A stretch of DNA of 34,659 nt from Loktanella sp. (GTDB lineage Bacteria; Pseudomonadota; Alphaproteobacteria; Rhodobacterales; Rhodobacteraceae), in the NCBI GenBank assembly GCA_024686085.1, contig JAIBDT010000026.1, positions 1-34,659 on the forward strand, in the 5' to 3' direction. The notes below the pieces were generated by a model. It did not search any database. It was given only the letters and a program-made list of their open reading frames with translations, and was not told the DNA's origin. Shown piece after piece: positions 26,886 to 34,550 of this stretch (the stretch's first letter is position 1; each line of letters opens with the position of its first letter). A program made the translations under genes and the position numbers.

Positions 26886-27330
26886 ATTATATGCCTACAC
26901 AGACGGTGCCTGCTCTGGCAATCCTGGCCCCGGTGGTTGGGGCGCCATACTGATCGCCCGCGATGGTGATAAGGTCCTCAAAGAGCGCGAGCTGAACGGT
27001 GGCGAGGCCCATACGACCAACAACAAGATGGAATTGATGGCCGCTATTGCGTCGCTAGAGGCGTTAGATCGCCCCACCTCTTTGACGATTGTGACCGACA
27101 GTTCTTATGTCAAAGACGGTATCACCACATGGATTCATGGTTGGAAAAAGCGTGGCTGGAAGACGGCGGGCAAGAAGCCTGTGAAGAACGAAGAGTTGTG
27201 GAAACGTCTAGAAGCCGCGACCCAGCGCCATGATGTGACGTGGGAATGGGTCAAAGGCCATGCGGGTCATCCCGAGAACGAGCGTGCCGATGAATTGGCC
27301 CGTGCGGGTATGGAGCCGTTCAAGACATGA
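26878..27330 (+). CDS. rnhA: Ribonuclease HI
   Basis: Degrades RNA in RNA-DNA hybrids. The 150-residue enzyme keeps the catalytic set D9 ([16 protein letters not shown]), E52 ([10 protein letters not shown]), D74 ([11 protein letters not shown]) and D138 (NERADELAR), with H128 in the GHAGHPENE loop, and the basic handle region [12 protein letters not shown]. Length is typical. It starts within the 3' end of the methyltransferase gene (8-base overlap) and its stop overlaps the next start (ATGA), so expression is tied to the ispH unit. Confidence 0.97.
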   Translation: MPELYAYTDGACSGNPGPGGWGAILIARDGDKVLKERELNGGEAHTTNNKMELMAAIASLEALDRPTSLTIVTDSSYVKDGITTWIHGWKKRGWKTAGKKPVKNEELWKRLEAATQRHDVTWEWVKGHAGHPENERADELARAGMEPFKT

Positions 27331-27950
27331 GTGCGCTATTGGTCCTTGATTACGCGTCGGTATTTGTCTTTGCGTTGACGGGTGCTTTGGTCGCCAGCCG
27401 CGCCCAATTGGACATCATCGGGTTCATTTTTATCGCCAGTCTGACGGCTGTTGGCGGCGGCACATTGCGCGATATTATCCTGAACCGTGACACGGTGTTT
27501 TGGGTGGAAAACCCGTGGGTGATTGCAGTCGCCGCCTTTGCTGCCCTGATCGTTTTCTGTACCGCGCACCTGTTGGAAAGCCGCGCGCGATCGATTGTTT
27601 GGCTGGATGCCGCCGCATTAGCTGTGGCTGTGCCTGCGGGCGTCGCGGTGGCGCTAAGCATGAGCCAAACCAATACGATTGTTGTTTTGATGGGCATCAC
27701 AACGGGCTGTTTTGGCGGCCTGATGCGCGATGTTGTTTGCAACGAAGTCCCACTGGTTTTGAAGCAAGGCGAGCTATACGTGACTTGTGCGTTGGTCGGG
27801 GCATGCAGCGCATTGATCGCGCTGAAACTGGGCCTGACCCAACCCGAAAGTTTACTTGCCTGCGCCGCGGCTACGTTTGTTTTGCGCGGCGGCAGCATTG
27901 CCTTTGGCTGGCAACTTCCCGTCTACAAAAGCTTTCCACCGCGCAGCTAG
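27327..27950 (+). CDS. Trimeric intracellular cation (TRIC) channel family protein
   Basis: A 207-residue membrane protein with seven hydrophobic segments. It has two copies of the UPF0126/TRIC repeat: [19 protein letters not shown] and [19 protein letters not shown], each with the GG(T/L)xRD core. Bacterial TRIC proteins form homotrimeric cation channels in the inner membrane. Start ATG 27327 overlaps the rnhA stop by 4 bases. Its stop shares a CTAG with the convergent quinone oxidoreductase gene, and no terminator separates them. Confidence 0.93.
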   Translation: MSALLVLDYASVFVFALTGALVASRAQLDIIGFIFIASLTAVGGGTLRDIILNRDTVFWVENPWVIAVAAFAALIVFCTAHLLESRARSIVWLDAAALAVAVPAGVAVALSMSQTNTIVVLMGITTGCFGGLMRDVVCNEVPLVLKQGELYVTCALVGACSALIALKLGLTQPESLLACAAATFVLRGGSIAFGWQLPVYKSFPPRS

Positions 27951-28918
27951 CTGACCTTGAGAACGATCTTGCCGATGTGCGTGCTTGTCTCCATGCGGGT
28001 ATGGGCAAGGGCCGCATCGCCGAGCGCGAATTCCTGATCCATGACTGGTCCAATCGTGCCCGCCGCAAGCAGTGGCCAGACTTTGCTGCGCAGTTGGTCG
28101 GCGATTCTTGCTTTGGCCAGATCACTTTGCGGTCGCAGGGTTGATCCGGTAATTGTCAGCCTGCGGGTCATGATTTGCATCATGTTCAAGTCAGCCTTTG
28201 GTCCTTGCAGGAAGGCGATTTGCACAAGGCGCCCGTCGTCAGCAAGTGCCTTGATGTTGCGCTGCATGTAGGACCCGCCGACCATGTCGAGGATCATATC
28301 TGCGCCGCCCATCCCCCGCATCACATCGACGAAATCGGCGTCGCGGTAGTTGATCGCTTGCTCGGCCCCAAGTCCCAGACAGGCGCTGCATTTTGCGTCG
28401 GACCCTGCGGTCGTGAAGACCCGTGCGCCAAAAGCGTGTGCCAGTTGGATCGCGGTTGTTCCGATCCCAGAGCTGCCGCCATGCACCAAGAACCGTTCGC
28501 CCGCATGTAGCCCGCCGCGCATGAACACGTTGGACCAGACGGTAAAGAATGTCTCGGGCAAGCAGGCCGCTTGTTTCAGGCTTAGCCCTGTTGGGATCGG
28601 GAGGCAGTGTGCGGCGGGTGTTGCCACGTATTCGGCGTAGCCACCCCCTGGAAGCAGGGCGCAGACTTGATCGCCAAGTGCGACGTTTGTCACACCCGCG
28701 CCGATCTCGACGATCTCGCCCGAGGCCTCTAGCCCCGGTAGATCGCTGGCGGTTGCGGGTGGGCTGTATAGCCCTGCGCGTTGCAAGGCGTCGGGGCGGT
28801 TCACCCCTGCGTAGGCCACTTTGATCACGACCTCGCCGTGCTTGGCGGTAGGTGTCGGGCGATCGGTGAGTTGCAGGACGTCGGGGCCGCCAGCGGTGGT
28901 AATTTCAACAGCTTTCAT
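27947..28918 (-). CDS. NAD(P)H-quinone oxidoreductase, zeta-crystallin/PIG3-like
   Basis: A 323-residue medium-chain dehydrogenase/reductase without catalytic zinc. The GroES-like N-terminal half starts MKAVEITTAGGPDVLQL and has AYAGVNRPDALQRAGLYSPP and PGLEASGEI; the nucleotide fold has HGGSSGIG at 147-154, the AXXGGXG-type NADPH motif of quinone reductases. Family members reduce quinones or enones. The frame extends to 28939, but ATG 28918 gives the conserved start and overlaps the COQ9 stop by 4 bases. Being coupled to COQ9, a ubiquinone-related gene, fits a quinone role, though this is only inference. Confidence 0.9.
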   Translation of the reverse strand: MKAVEITTAGGPDVLQLTDRPTPTAKHGEVVIKVAYAGVNRPDALQRAGLYSPPATASDLPGLEASGEIVEIGAGVTNVALGDQVCALLPGGGYAEYVATPAAHCLPIPTGLSLKQAACLPETFFTVWSNVFMRGGLHAGERFLVHGGSSGIGTTAIQLAHAFGARVFTTAGSDAKCSACLGLGAEQAINYRDADFVDVMRGMGGADMILDMVGGSYMQRNIKALADDGRLVQIAFLQGPKADLNMMQIMTRRLTITGSTLRPQSDLAKARIADQLRSKVWPLLAAGTIGPVMDQEFALGDAALAHTRMETSTHIGKIVLKVS

Positions 28919-29583
28919 CGCTTGTCTCCGTCTAGCCACACACCTGGTAGGTCCGGGTCGGGGTCGTGATTGGGTGCTTTGATCCCGCTCATCATTGCAG
29001 CGAGCGGACCAGTGAAGGGCTTGAGAAGTGCGCTGCCCTTGATCTTTGCCTTGGCCTTTTCAAACTGCATCACGTTTTCGATCCGCCTGTCGATAAAGTC
29101 GTCCACATCGCCCGCCTCGTCCCCCAGCCAGAACAGCACGACAGACCCGTAGACGGCGGAGAGCGTCGCGCGTTTGGTGTACCAATTCACATCGTCAGAG
29201 GTGTCGCCAAGGGCTGTCCAAATGGCGTCTGCGGTGCCCCAGATCAGCTTTGCCCCCTCGCCCGCATGATTGGGCAGCGCGAACAAAGAGGTGCCGCGGC
29301 GCACGATTTCTTTGTCCTCGGCAGCCGCAAGCCGAAGCTTGATCGCATGGGCCACTTTTTGAGAATAGCGCATGTCCGACAGGTCTGCGGCAGCCATTGC
29401 CGCGATCATCTGCGCGTCGCCGCGTTTGTGGTAGGCCACGGCCAAATCTACCGCACCGCGTGGGCAGATTGCCGGATCAATGCCCGAATCGGCCACTGCT
29501 GCGTCAAAGGTCGTCGGCGACCATCCGTCAAAGGCCACATGGGGCAATGCAGCGTCGAGAAGGGTGTCTAGCGGGCTGGTCAT
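28915..29583 (-). CDS. COQ9 family protein (ubiquinone biosynthesis)
   Basis: A 222-residue COQ9-type protein. In mitochondria COQ9 binds lipid and assists the COQ7 hydroxylase in ubiquinone synthesis; the bacterial homologs are alphaproteobacterial and presumed to act likewise. Visible features are LLDAALPHVAFDGWSPTTFDAA at the N-terminus, a TetR-like helical region, and the C-terminal hydrophobic WYTKRATLSAVYGSVVLFWLGD, characteristic of the family lipid-binding helices. The frame is open to 29619, but ATG 29583 has AGGAGA 7 bases upstream. It is divergent from rpsU with about 110 bp between starts. Confidence 0.92.
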   Translation of the reverse strand: MTSPLDTLLDAALPHVAFDGWSPTTFDAAVADSGIDPAICPRGAVDLAVAYHKRGDAQMIAAMAAADLSDMRYSQKVAHAIKLRLAAAEDKEIVRRGTSLFALPNHAGEGAKLIWGTADAIWTALGDTSDDVNWYTKRATLSAVYGSVVLFWLGDEAGDVDDFIDRRIENVMQFEKAKAKIKGSALLKPFTGPLAAMMSGIKAPNHDPDPDLPGVWLDGDKR

Positions 29584-29678
29584 GGGGTATTCTCCTGTGC
29601 TTGACAGAACACTAGACAAAATGAGCCGCCTTTGCTATGCGACAACTTCCTGCAATTTTGCAAATTTAACTTAGAGAG

Positions 29679-29692
29679 GTGGTGAAAACCAC
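29679..29692 (+). promoter_or_regulatory. RNA hairpin between Shine-Dalgarno and start codon of rpsU
   Basis: GTGGT (29679-29683), loop GAAA, ACCAC (29688-29692) form a perfect 5-bp stem with a GNRA tetraloop, ending directly at ATG 29693. The Shine-Dalgarno AGAGAGG (29673-29679) is 13 bases from ATG, too far for normal initiation; folding of this stem would bring it close to the start codon, or a competing fold could block it. Confidence 0.55.
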
Positions 29693-29899
29693 ATGCAGGT
29701 TAGTGTTCGTGATAACAACGTCGATCAGGCGTTGCGTGCTCTGAAAAAGAAACTTCAGCGTGAAGGCGTTTTTCGTGAGATGAAGCTTAAGCAGCATTTC
29801 GAGAAACCGTCCGTGCGTAAAGCACGCGAGAAAGCAGAAGCTATCCGCCGTCAGCGCAAGCTGGCTCGGAAGAAGCTCCAGCGTGAAGGTTTGCTGTAA
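29693..29899 (+). CDS. rpsU: 30S ribosomal protein S21
   Basis: A 68-residue S21: [20 protein letters not shown], then [23 protein letters not shown] and a basic helix of the form [17 protein letters not shown]. It is a small, late-binding protein of the 30S subunit near the anti-Shine-Dalgarno. Length and basic composition are right for alphaproteobacterial S21. The gene stands alone with its own terminator. Its start region carries an unusual hairpin (29679-29692). Confidence 0.97.
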   Translation: MQVSVRDNNVDQALRALKKKLQREGVFREMKLKQHFEKPSVRKAREKAEAIRRQRKLARKKLQREGLL

Positions 29900-29928
29900 A
29901 GCAGCCCGATCCTCGTTTTGAAAACTAG

Positions 29929-29965
29929 AAAACCCCCGTCTGAGAAATCAGGCGGGGGTTTTTCT
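29929..29965 (+). terminator. Intrinsic terminator of rpsU
   Basis: The stem pairs AAAACCCCCGTCTGA (29929-29943) with TCAGGCGGGGGTTTT (29948-29962) around a GAAA tetraloop, with one T-G wobble, and the T-run continues (TTTTTC). It lies 30 bases after the rpsU stop. Confidence 0.93.
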
Positions 29966-30030
29966 TTGCGATTTACCGATCCCTAATACTTTTGCAATAT
30001 TCTACGCGCAAAGTAACACAGGGCTTTGCC

Positions 30031-30846
30031 ATGACCGACCTACCTGATCACGCCCCCTCTTGCGAAAAATGCGCGAACCGCGATGGAGTAGGTTTTACTG
30101 TGCCATTTACGATGGCATTCCAGCCAATTTTTGACATTCACACGGCATCTGTCTTTGCATATGAGGCGCTTGTACGACCAATTGGCGGTGGGTCTGCGTG
30201 GGATGTTTTGTCCCGTGTTGACAAGAATAACCGCTACTCGTTTGATCAAAAATGTCGCAAGAAGGCGATCTCTTTGGCCGCTAAACTGGGTATGAAATCA
30301 CGACTGAGCATCAACTTCATGCCCAATGCCGTCTATGATCCCGAACACTGTATCCGTGCGACGCTTTGGGCAGCCAAAACCTACGATTTTCCAATCGAGA
30401 ATATCATTTTCGAATTCATCGAGACGGAAGAAATTCACGACAATACGCACCTGCAAAACATCGTTGGTAGCTATAAGCGTATGGGATTTAGAACGGCGAT
30501 TGACGATTTCGGGGCGGGATATGCCGGGCTGTCAGGGTTCTGCGACCTCGCGACCGATTTCATCAAAATTGACATGGCCTTGCTACGCAACATCGACACC
30601 GACCCACGGCGTCAAAGCGTTGTAAAAGCGATCCTAAACATGACGGCTGAAATGGGCGTGTTGTGTATCTTGGAAGGCGTCGAAACAGCAGCAGAGTTTG
30701 CGACCTTGCGCGCATTGGGCGGGCGGTATTTTCAGGGGTATTTGTTGGGTCGACCGACGGTGGAAAAGTTAGAAGATGATGCCACAATTCTGGCGCGCTT
30801 GCGCGGTGCAGATTGGCAAACTGAGAGCATATTCAAGTCAGCGTAA
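30031..30846 (+). CDS. EAL domain protein, probable cyclic-di-GMP phosphodiesterase
   Basis: A 271-residue stand-alone EAL domain, hydrolysing the second messenger c-di-GMP. All catalytic and ligand positions are seen: E45 (YEALVRP), N95 (SINFMPN), E128 (FEFIETE), D158-D159 (IDDFGAGYAG), K179 (FIKID), E215 (EGVET) and Q235 (YFQGYLLGRP), so the enzyme should be active. No GGDEF domain or transmembrane segment is present. The N-terminal tail has a CEKC pair (C11, C14) that might bind metal or form a redox pair. The frame is open to 29992, but ATG 30031 with AGGG 7 bases upstream is preferred. Stands alone between rpsU and the copper operon. Confidence 0.92.
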   Translation: MTDLPDHAPSCEKCANRDGVGFTVPFTMAFQPIFDIHTASVFAYEALVRPIGGGSAWDVLSRVDKNNRYSFDQKCRKKAISLAAKLGMKSRLSINFMPNAVYDPEHCIRATLWAAKTYDFPIENIIFEFIETEEIHDNTHLQNIVGSYKRMGFRTAIDDFGAGYAGLSGFCDLATDFIKIDMALLRNIDTDPRRQSVVKAILNMTAEMGVLCILEGVETAAEFATLRALGGRYFQGYLLGRPTVEKLEDDATILARLRGADWQTESIFKSA

Positions 30847-31160
30847 TCCATGGCGGGTTATTGAAAAATGGCGCCGTGATCAGCGCTGCGTAAAATGTGT
30901 TGCACGCACTCCGCGTTTTCTCTGATCGAGGTATCCTGTTGCTACGGAAACTGCACGATATTACGCGGCGCAATCCCCATCAAAATCTGTTCTTTGCCGC
31001 CCCCCACATTGCCCTTGGTGTCCTCAATGGGGCACCTCTAATTTCTTTTGTGACGATAAGGTTGATGTTCCTTGATGATCGCGGCGCTTGCCGGGACTGG
31101 CTATCCTACGTCGCTGGCATAACGCTTTGACGAGAAACCCTCGCGCAGCTGTGATGCTTC
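30847..31160. other. Gene-free stretch before the copper operon
   Basis: About 310 bases between the EAL gene and the promoter at 31166. The only plus-strand ORF (30897-31130, 77 codons) resembles no family I know, has no convincing ribosome-binding site and has rather uneven composition. No tRNA, hairpin terminator or repeat is seen. It may hold remnants of an older gene at the junction of the copper segment. Confidence 0.5.
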
Positions 31161-31165
31161 AACGT

Positions 31166-31196
31166 TTGACCTTTCCCCCACTGGAAGGTGTAGCAA
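31166..31196 (+). promoter_or_regulatory. CueR/HmrR-type (MerR family) copper promoter
   Basis: The -35 box TTGACC (31166-31171) is separated by 19 bases from the -10 box TAGCAA (31191-31196). The spacer contains the dyad ACCTT(T)CC ... GGAAGGT. The long 19-bp spacer, the TTGACC box and the ACCTTCC/GGAAGGT dyad are the features of promoters that MerR-family copper sensors (CueR, e.g. at E. coli copA) activate by unwinding the DNA. Transcription would start near 31203, so the cytochrome gene must begin at ATG 31228. No cueR gene is in the window. Confidence 0.82.
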
Positions 31197-31227
31197 GATG
31201 GAAAGAAATAACGAATCAGGGTTTTCA

Positions 31228-31656
31228 ATGAAAAAAGCATCTATCATCGGTGCCGCTGCACTGGTCGCGGGACTTGGCTACATGTTTTGGCCCGCGCCCG
31301 AACAAGCCAAACAAGCTGCGGGGGCGGTAAAGGGTGCGGCCTTGGCGGACGTGATTGTCCCCGAAGCATTGTCGCAGAACGCTCAAATCGGAGAGCGCGC
31401 CTACGCGGCGAATTGTGCGTCTTGCCATGGAGCGAATGCGGCAGGGCAAGACGGCATTGCGCCGCCACTGGTTCACGTCATTTATGAGCCGAACCACCAC
31501 GGCGACGAAAGCTTTCAGCGGGCGGCGGCAGTGGGCGTGCAAAGCCACCACTGGCGATTTGGCAATATGCCCGCCGTCGATGGGATTACACGCGGCGATG
31601 TGACAATGATCATTGCTTATATCCGCGAATTACAAAGTGCCAACGGGATTAACTGA
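31228..31656 (+). CDS. Membrane-anchored mono-heme cytochrome c
   Basis: A 142-residue class I cytochrome c. The heme site is CASCH (C63, C66, H67), and the axial methionine is M114 in FGNMPAVDG. The N-terminus MKKASIIGAAALVAGLGYMFW is a signal peptide or uncleaved anchor facing the periplasm, followed by an Ala-rich linker. The frame is open from 31198, but that ATG lies at or before the predicted transcription start of the CueR-type promoter; ATG 31228 with AGGG 6 bases upstream is chosen. The stop shares bases with a downstream ATG (TGATG), and the gene leads a copper operon, suggesting it takes electrons from the copper oxidase or its substrate. Confidence 0.87.
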   Translation: MKKASIIGAAALVAGLGYMFWPAPEQAKQAAGAVKGAALADVIVPEALSQNAQIGERAYAANCASCHGANAAGQDGIAPPLVHVIYEPNHHGDESFQRAAAVGVQSHHWRFGNMPAVDGITRGDVTMIIAYIRELQSANGIN

Positions 31657-31676
31657 TGACCATAACAGGACGAGAC

Positions 31677-32018
31677 ATGAAGCAGATTTTACTTGCAGGA
31701 CTACTCGGCATTTGGGCGACTGGCGCCGTGGCGCATTCGCCTTTGGAAAGCACAACGCCGTTGCACGAAGCGATCGTTGCGCAAGTGCCTGAAAACGTAT
31801 TGCTTGATTTCAAAGGGGCCATTCGTTTGACGCGGGTGACGATGACTCACGCCGATCATGATGGCGTTGATCTGGATTTAAGCGGGCATAAAGGTTTCAT
31901 TACCAACTATGCGATCCCGTTGGAGGCCATGGGCGGCGGCACCTATTCAATCACTTGGCGAGGGCTTGGCATTGACGGCCATGCTTTGGATGGCACTTTC
32001 ACTTTTGTCGTTGAGTAA
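31677..32018 (+). CDS. copC: CopC domain periplasmic copper-binding protein
   Basis: A 113-residue exported protein. The signal peptide ends in GAVA so that the mature chain begins with His (H20, HSPLESTTP), the N-terminal His of the CopC Cu(II) site; D100 and H102 in the IDGHALDGTF motif are the other expected ligands. The single-domain beta sandwich matches CopC in size. An in-frame ATG at 31656 overlaps the cytochrome stop (TGATG) and would add seven residues; I prefer ATG 31677 because AGGA is 6 bases before it. Both starts leave the same mature protein. It is 2 bases from copD. Confidence 0.88.
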   Translation: MKQILLAGLLGIWATGAVAHSPLESTTPLHEAIVAQVPENVLLDFKGAIRLTRVTMTHADHDGVDLDLSGHKGFITNYAIPLEAMGGGTYSITWRGLGIDGHALDGTFTFVVE

Positions 32019-32020
32019 CG

Positions 32021-32869
32021 ATGCCTGACGTTTGGACCTTGGCTGCGATAGTCGCGAAATTCGCGCTTTATGTTGGTGTGCTGGTCGCAGCAGGCACCGT
32101 GCTTGCGGCATTGGTGTTTCGGCTGGATCAATATCGTAGACTGGCGATTGGATTTGCCGCCCTCGGCCTATGCGCGACCATCCTTGTGTTCTCGTTGCGG
32201 GGGGCCAACCTGACAGGTGAGCCCAGCGGCATGGTTGACCTTGAGATGCTTGGGCTTCTTTGGAGCACCCCCGTCGGGACGGCAATTGCTTTGCGGTTGG
32301 TCGGGTTGGTCATCCTGATCGTTGGTTTATTCTTTGGATCATTTGGTCTTCGGGTCTCTGCGCTGGGTGGCATTCTAGCAATTTGGTCATTTGATCACGT
32401 TGGGCATGTTTCAGGCCGTGATACCACATTGCTTGATATTGCCTTGACGCTGCATCTTGTGGGTGTTGCCTTCTGGATTGGCATTCTGACCCCCCTCAAA
32501 CGGATGACATCGACGGCGGCGACTTATCCAATCGCGGCACAGGTCGGCCATAGGTTCGGTCAAATTGCATCGGTTGTGGTGCCGCTACTGATGCTTGCGG
32601 GTGCCTACATGGGGTATGTGTTGGTGGGGACCGTTGCGGCATTTTTGGGCACAGGTTATGGACAAACCCTGATCGTCAAAGTGGCGCTTGTGGCTATCCT
32701 GCTTGGACTGGCGGCGGTCAATAAGGTGCGTTTTATCCCACATCTTCAAGCTGGCGATCCAAGGGCCGCGCGCCATTTATCGCAGTCCATCACCATCGAA
32801 TGGGTCGTGATCCTTGCGATTCTTGGGGCAACCGCAGTTCTAACCACCAATGCGACATTGCCAACATGA
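32021..32869 (+). CDS. copD: CopD family copper resistance membrane protein
   Basis: A 282-residue inner-membrane protein with about eight helices. The CopD domain contains LHLVGVAFWIGILTPLKRM and, before it, WSFDHVGHVSGRDTTLL with histidines placed for metal or heme contact; a C-terminal helix is ITIEWVVILAILGATAVL. In CopC/CopD systems the pair is linked to copper uptake or transfer into the cytoplasm or to oxidases. Start ATG 32021 follows the CopC stop by 2 bases. The end (ATGA) also overlaps an in-frame upstream start of the oxidase frame, so translation is probably coupled. Confidence 0.88.
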   Translation: MPDVWTLAAIVAKFALYVGVLVAAGTVLAALVFRLDQYRRLAIGFAALGLCATILVFSLRGANLTGEPSGMVDLEMLGLLWSTPVGTAIALRLVGLVILIVGLFFGSFGLRVSALGGILAIWSFDHVGHVSGRDTTLLDIALTLHLVGVAFWIGILTPLKRMTSTAATYPIAAQVGHRFGQIASVVVPLLMLAGAYMGYVLVGTVAAFLGTGYGQTLIVKVALVAILLGLAAVNKVRFIPHLQAGDPRAARHLSQSITIEWVVILAILGATAVLTTNATLPT

Positions 32870-32877
32870 GGTTTGAT

Positions 32878-34176
32878 ATGAACAGACGACATTTCCTTGC
32901 ACAGGTGTCAGCGATGGCGATCCTGCCAACTGTTTCTTTTGCGGGGCAAAATCCGCTGCGGTTGCGGGCCGAAGCTGTCGTGCAGCAAATTCTTCCGAGC
33001 GGAAATCCTGCCACAGCGATGCTTGGTTTCAATGGCGCAATGCCGGGCCCCGCACTACGGGTTGCACGCGGCGCGGCTGTGACAATAGACGTTGAGAACG
33101 GACTAGATGAAGGCACCGCAGTGCACTGGCACGGTATGCGGATCGCAAACAAAATGGACGGCGTTCCAATGCTGACGCAGGACATCATTAATCCACGCGA
33201 CACCATGACCTATGTGTTCACCCCACCAGATGCGGGCACGTTTTGGTATCACTCTCATTACATCTCGCATGAGCAGGTGGCGCGCGGCATGATGGGACCG
33301 CTCATCGTCGAAGACGATATCGCCCCCGACGTTGATCACGATATTACAGTGATGATCTCGGACTGGGTTCTGAACGAGGACGGTAGCCTTTCAGACGCAT
33401 TTGCCGATATGCACACCGTTGCACACGGGGGGTATTTGGGAAATTACGCGCGTGCGTTCCTTTCGGCCGCCTCGGTCAAGCTGGGTGATCGCGTCCGCTT
33501 TCGCGTGATCAATGCGGCCACAAACCGCATCTTTCCGCTGGCCGTCACAGGTGCAAATGGCGTGGTTGTCGCCTTGGACGGAATGGCCTTGGTCGAACCG
33601 CGCCCATTGACCGACCTTGTGCTTGCGCCCGCGCAACGCGCCGATCTGATCGTCGATATCACGGGGCCAGTCGGGTTCGACATGCTCTTGCGTCAAGGGG
33701 CGTTCCGACTGGCCGATTTGGCAATCGAGGGTGCGAATTCCGAGCGGCGGCAAAGCCCGATCACCGCACTCGCCCCGCATGGATTGCCAGCCCCTGCCGC
33801 GCCTACACAGCACCTGACGCTGACCATGATGGGCGGCGCTATGGCGCGGGGTCATGACGGCGATAACATTTGGGCCTTCAACAACCTGTCTGATCTTCCG
33901 CAGCAGCCATTTGGGTCGTTCAGCCGTGGTGAGACCGTGCGGATGACGCTGGTCAACGACACTGCATTTCCGCATGGTATCCACCTGCACGGTCACCACT
34001 TTTTTGAAGTTGGCGATGACGATGCATTGGGCGATTTACGCGATACCACACTTGTCGAGGCAGGTGCGCGCCGTGACATCATTTGCGTTTTTGACAATCC
34101 CGGCAAATGGCTACTGCATTGTCATATGCTAAGCCACGCCGTCGGTGGCATGCGGACGTGGGTGAATGTCGCATAA
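32878..34176 (+). CDS. Multicopper oxidase, Tat-exported
   Basis: A 432-residue three-domain multicopper oxidase. The Tat signal is MNRRHFLAQV with a hydrophobic segment to about residue 22. All copper ligand motifs are present: HWH at 83-85, HSH at 125-127, HGIHLH at 366-371, and HCHMLSHAVGGM at 414-425, giving the type 1 site (C415, H420, M425) and the trinuclear cluster. It should oxidise Cu(I) or small organics with reduction of O2 to water in the periplasm. ATG 32878 has GAGG 6 bases before it; ATG 32866, overlapping the copD stop, is an alternative adding four residues. It ends the copper operon. Confidence 0.93.
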   Translation: MNRRHFLAQVSAMAILPTVSFAGQNPLRLRAEAVVQQILPSGNPATAMLGFNGAMPGPALRVARGAAVTIDVENGLDEGTAVHWHGMRIANKMDGVPMLTQDIINPRDTMTYVFTPPDAGTFWYHSHYISHEQVARGMMGPLIVEDDIAPDVDHDITVMISDWVLNEDGSLSDAFADMHTVAHGGYLGNYARAFLSAASVKLGDRVRFRVINAATNRIFPLAVTGANGVVVALDGMALVEPRPLTDLVLAPAQRADLIVDITGPVGFDMLLRQGAFRLADLAIEGANSERRQSPITALAPHGLPAPAAPTQHLTLTMMGGAMARGHDGDNIWAFNNLSDLPQQPFGSFSRGETVRMTLVNDTAFPHGIHLHGHHFFEVGDDDALGDLRDTTLVEAGARRDIICVFDNPGKWLLHCHMLSHAVGGMRTWVNVA

Positions 34177-34254
34177 ACGGCTGTGTCGCAATTTGTCCAT
34201 GTTCAGGGGATTACCATCATCATGAACGGCATTGCGTCCTTAGCGGCCGAAGAA

Positions 34255-34521
34255 CTAATACTTGGTGCAATTTTCTTGAATTGAGGCATGGTCCGCTGAA
34301 ATCTGACCGTATGCCATTGCCGTAAGATCCAACGCTGCCACGCAACCGAGGAAATCAATTCCGTCTTCGGTCTTACTCACGTCAACTATGGTTACACGCA
34401 TGTTACGATCTTGAGCGACCTCAAAACGCAGCCGAAACAAATCGCTTTCTTTACCTTGTATAGTTTCCAAGGCCTTCAGACCAATTGGTAGCCACACAAG
34501 GCACAACAATGAGATTAACAA
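34255..34521 (-). CDS. Uncertain small ORF beside the IS end, possibly 5'-truncated
   Basis: An 88-codon frame read from TTG 34521. The first residues are hydrophobic (LLISLLCLVWLPIGLKAL-like), then a charged middle (KESDLFRLRFEVAQD) and an end with two Cys. There is no recognisable family and no ribosome-binding site before TTG. The insertion-sequence palindrome lies just upstream, so this may be the 3' remainder of a gene whose start was lost when the element inserted. Coding status is uncertain. Confidence 0.35.
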   Translation of the reverse strand: MLISLLCLVWLPIGLKALETIQGKESDLFRLRFEVAQDRNMRVTIVDVSKTEDGIDFLGCVAALDLTAMAYGQISADHASIQENCTKY

Positions 34522-34530
34522 ACTGAACGA

Positions 34531-34550
34531 CTACCGGCTGACGCCGGTAG
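34531..34550. repeat. Terminal palindrome of the IS200/IS605-type element
   Basis: CTACCGGC (34531-34538), loop TGAC, GCCGGTAG (34543-34550): a perfect 8-bp stem with a 4-base loop. It overlaps the last codons and the TAG stop of tnpA. IS200/IS605 elements carry such subterminal hairpins, which the transposase recognises as single-stranded DNA. Confidence 0.75.

Noticed and set aside
30897..31130. 77-codon plus-strand ORF before the copper promoter
   Set aside because: No ribosome-binding site, no family resemblance, and no signal beyond chance length; left as part of an unexplained gap.
34177..34254. GGCTGTGTCGCAATTTG after the multicopper oxidase gene, resembling an IS6-family end
   Set aside because: The likeness is short and from memory, no matching second end or transposase is seen in the window, so no element is called.
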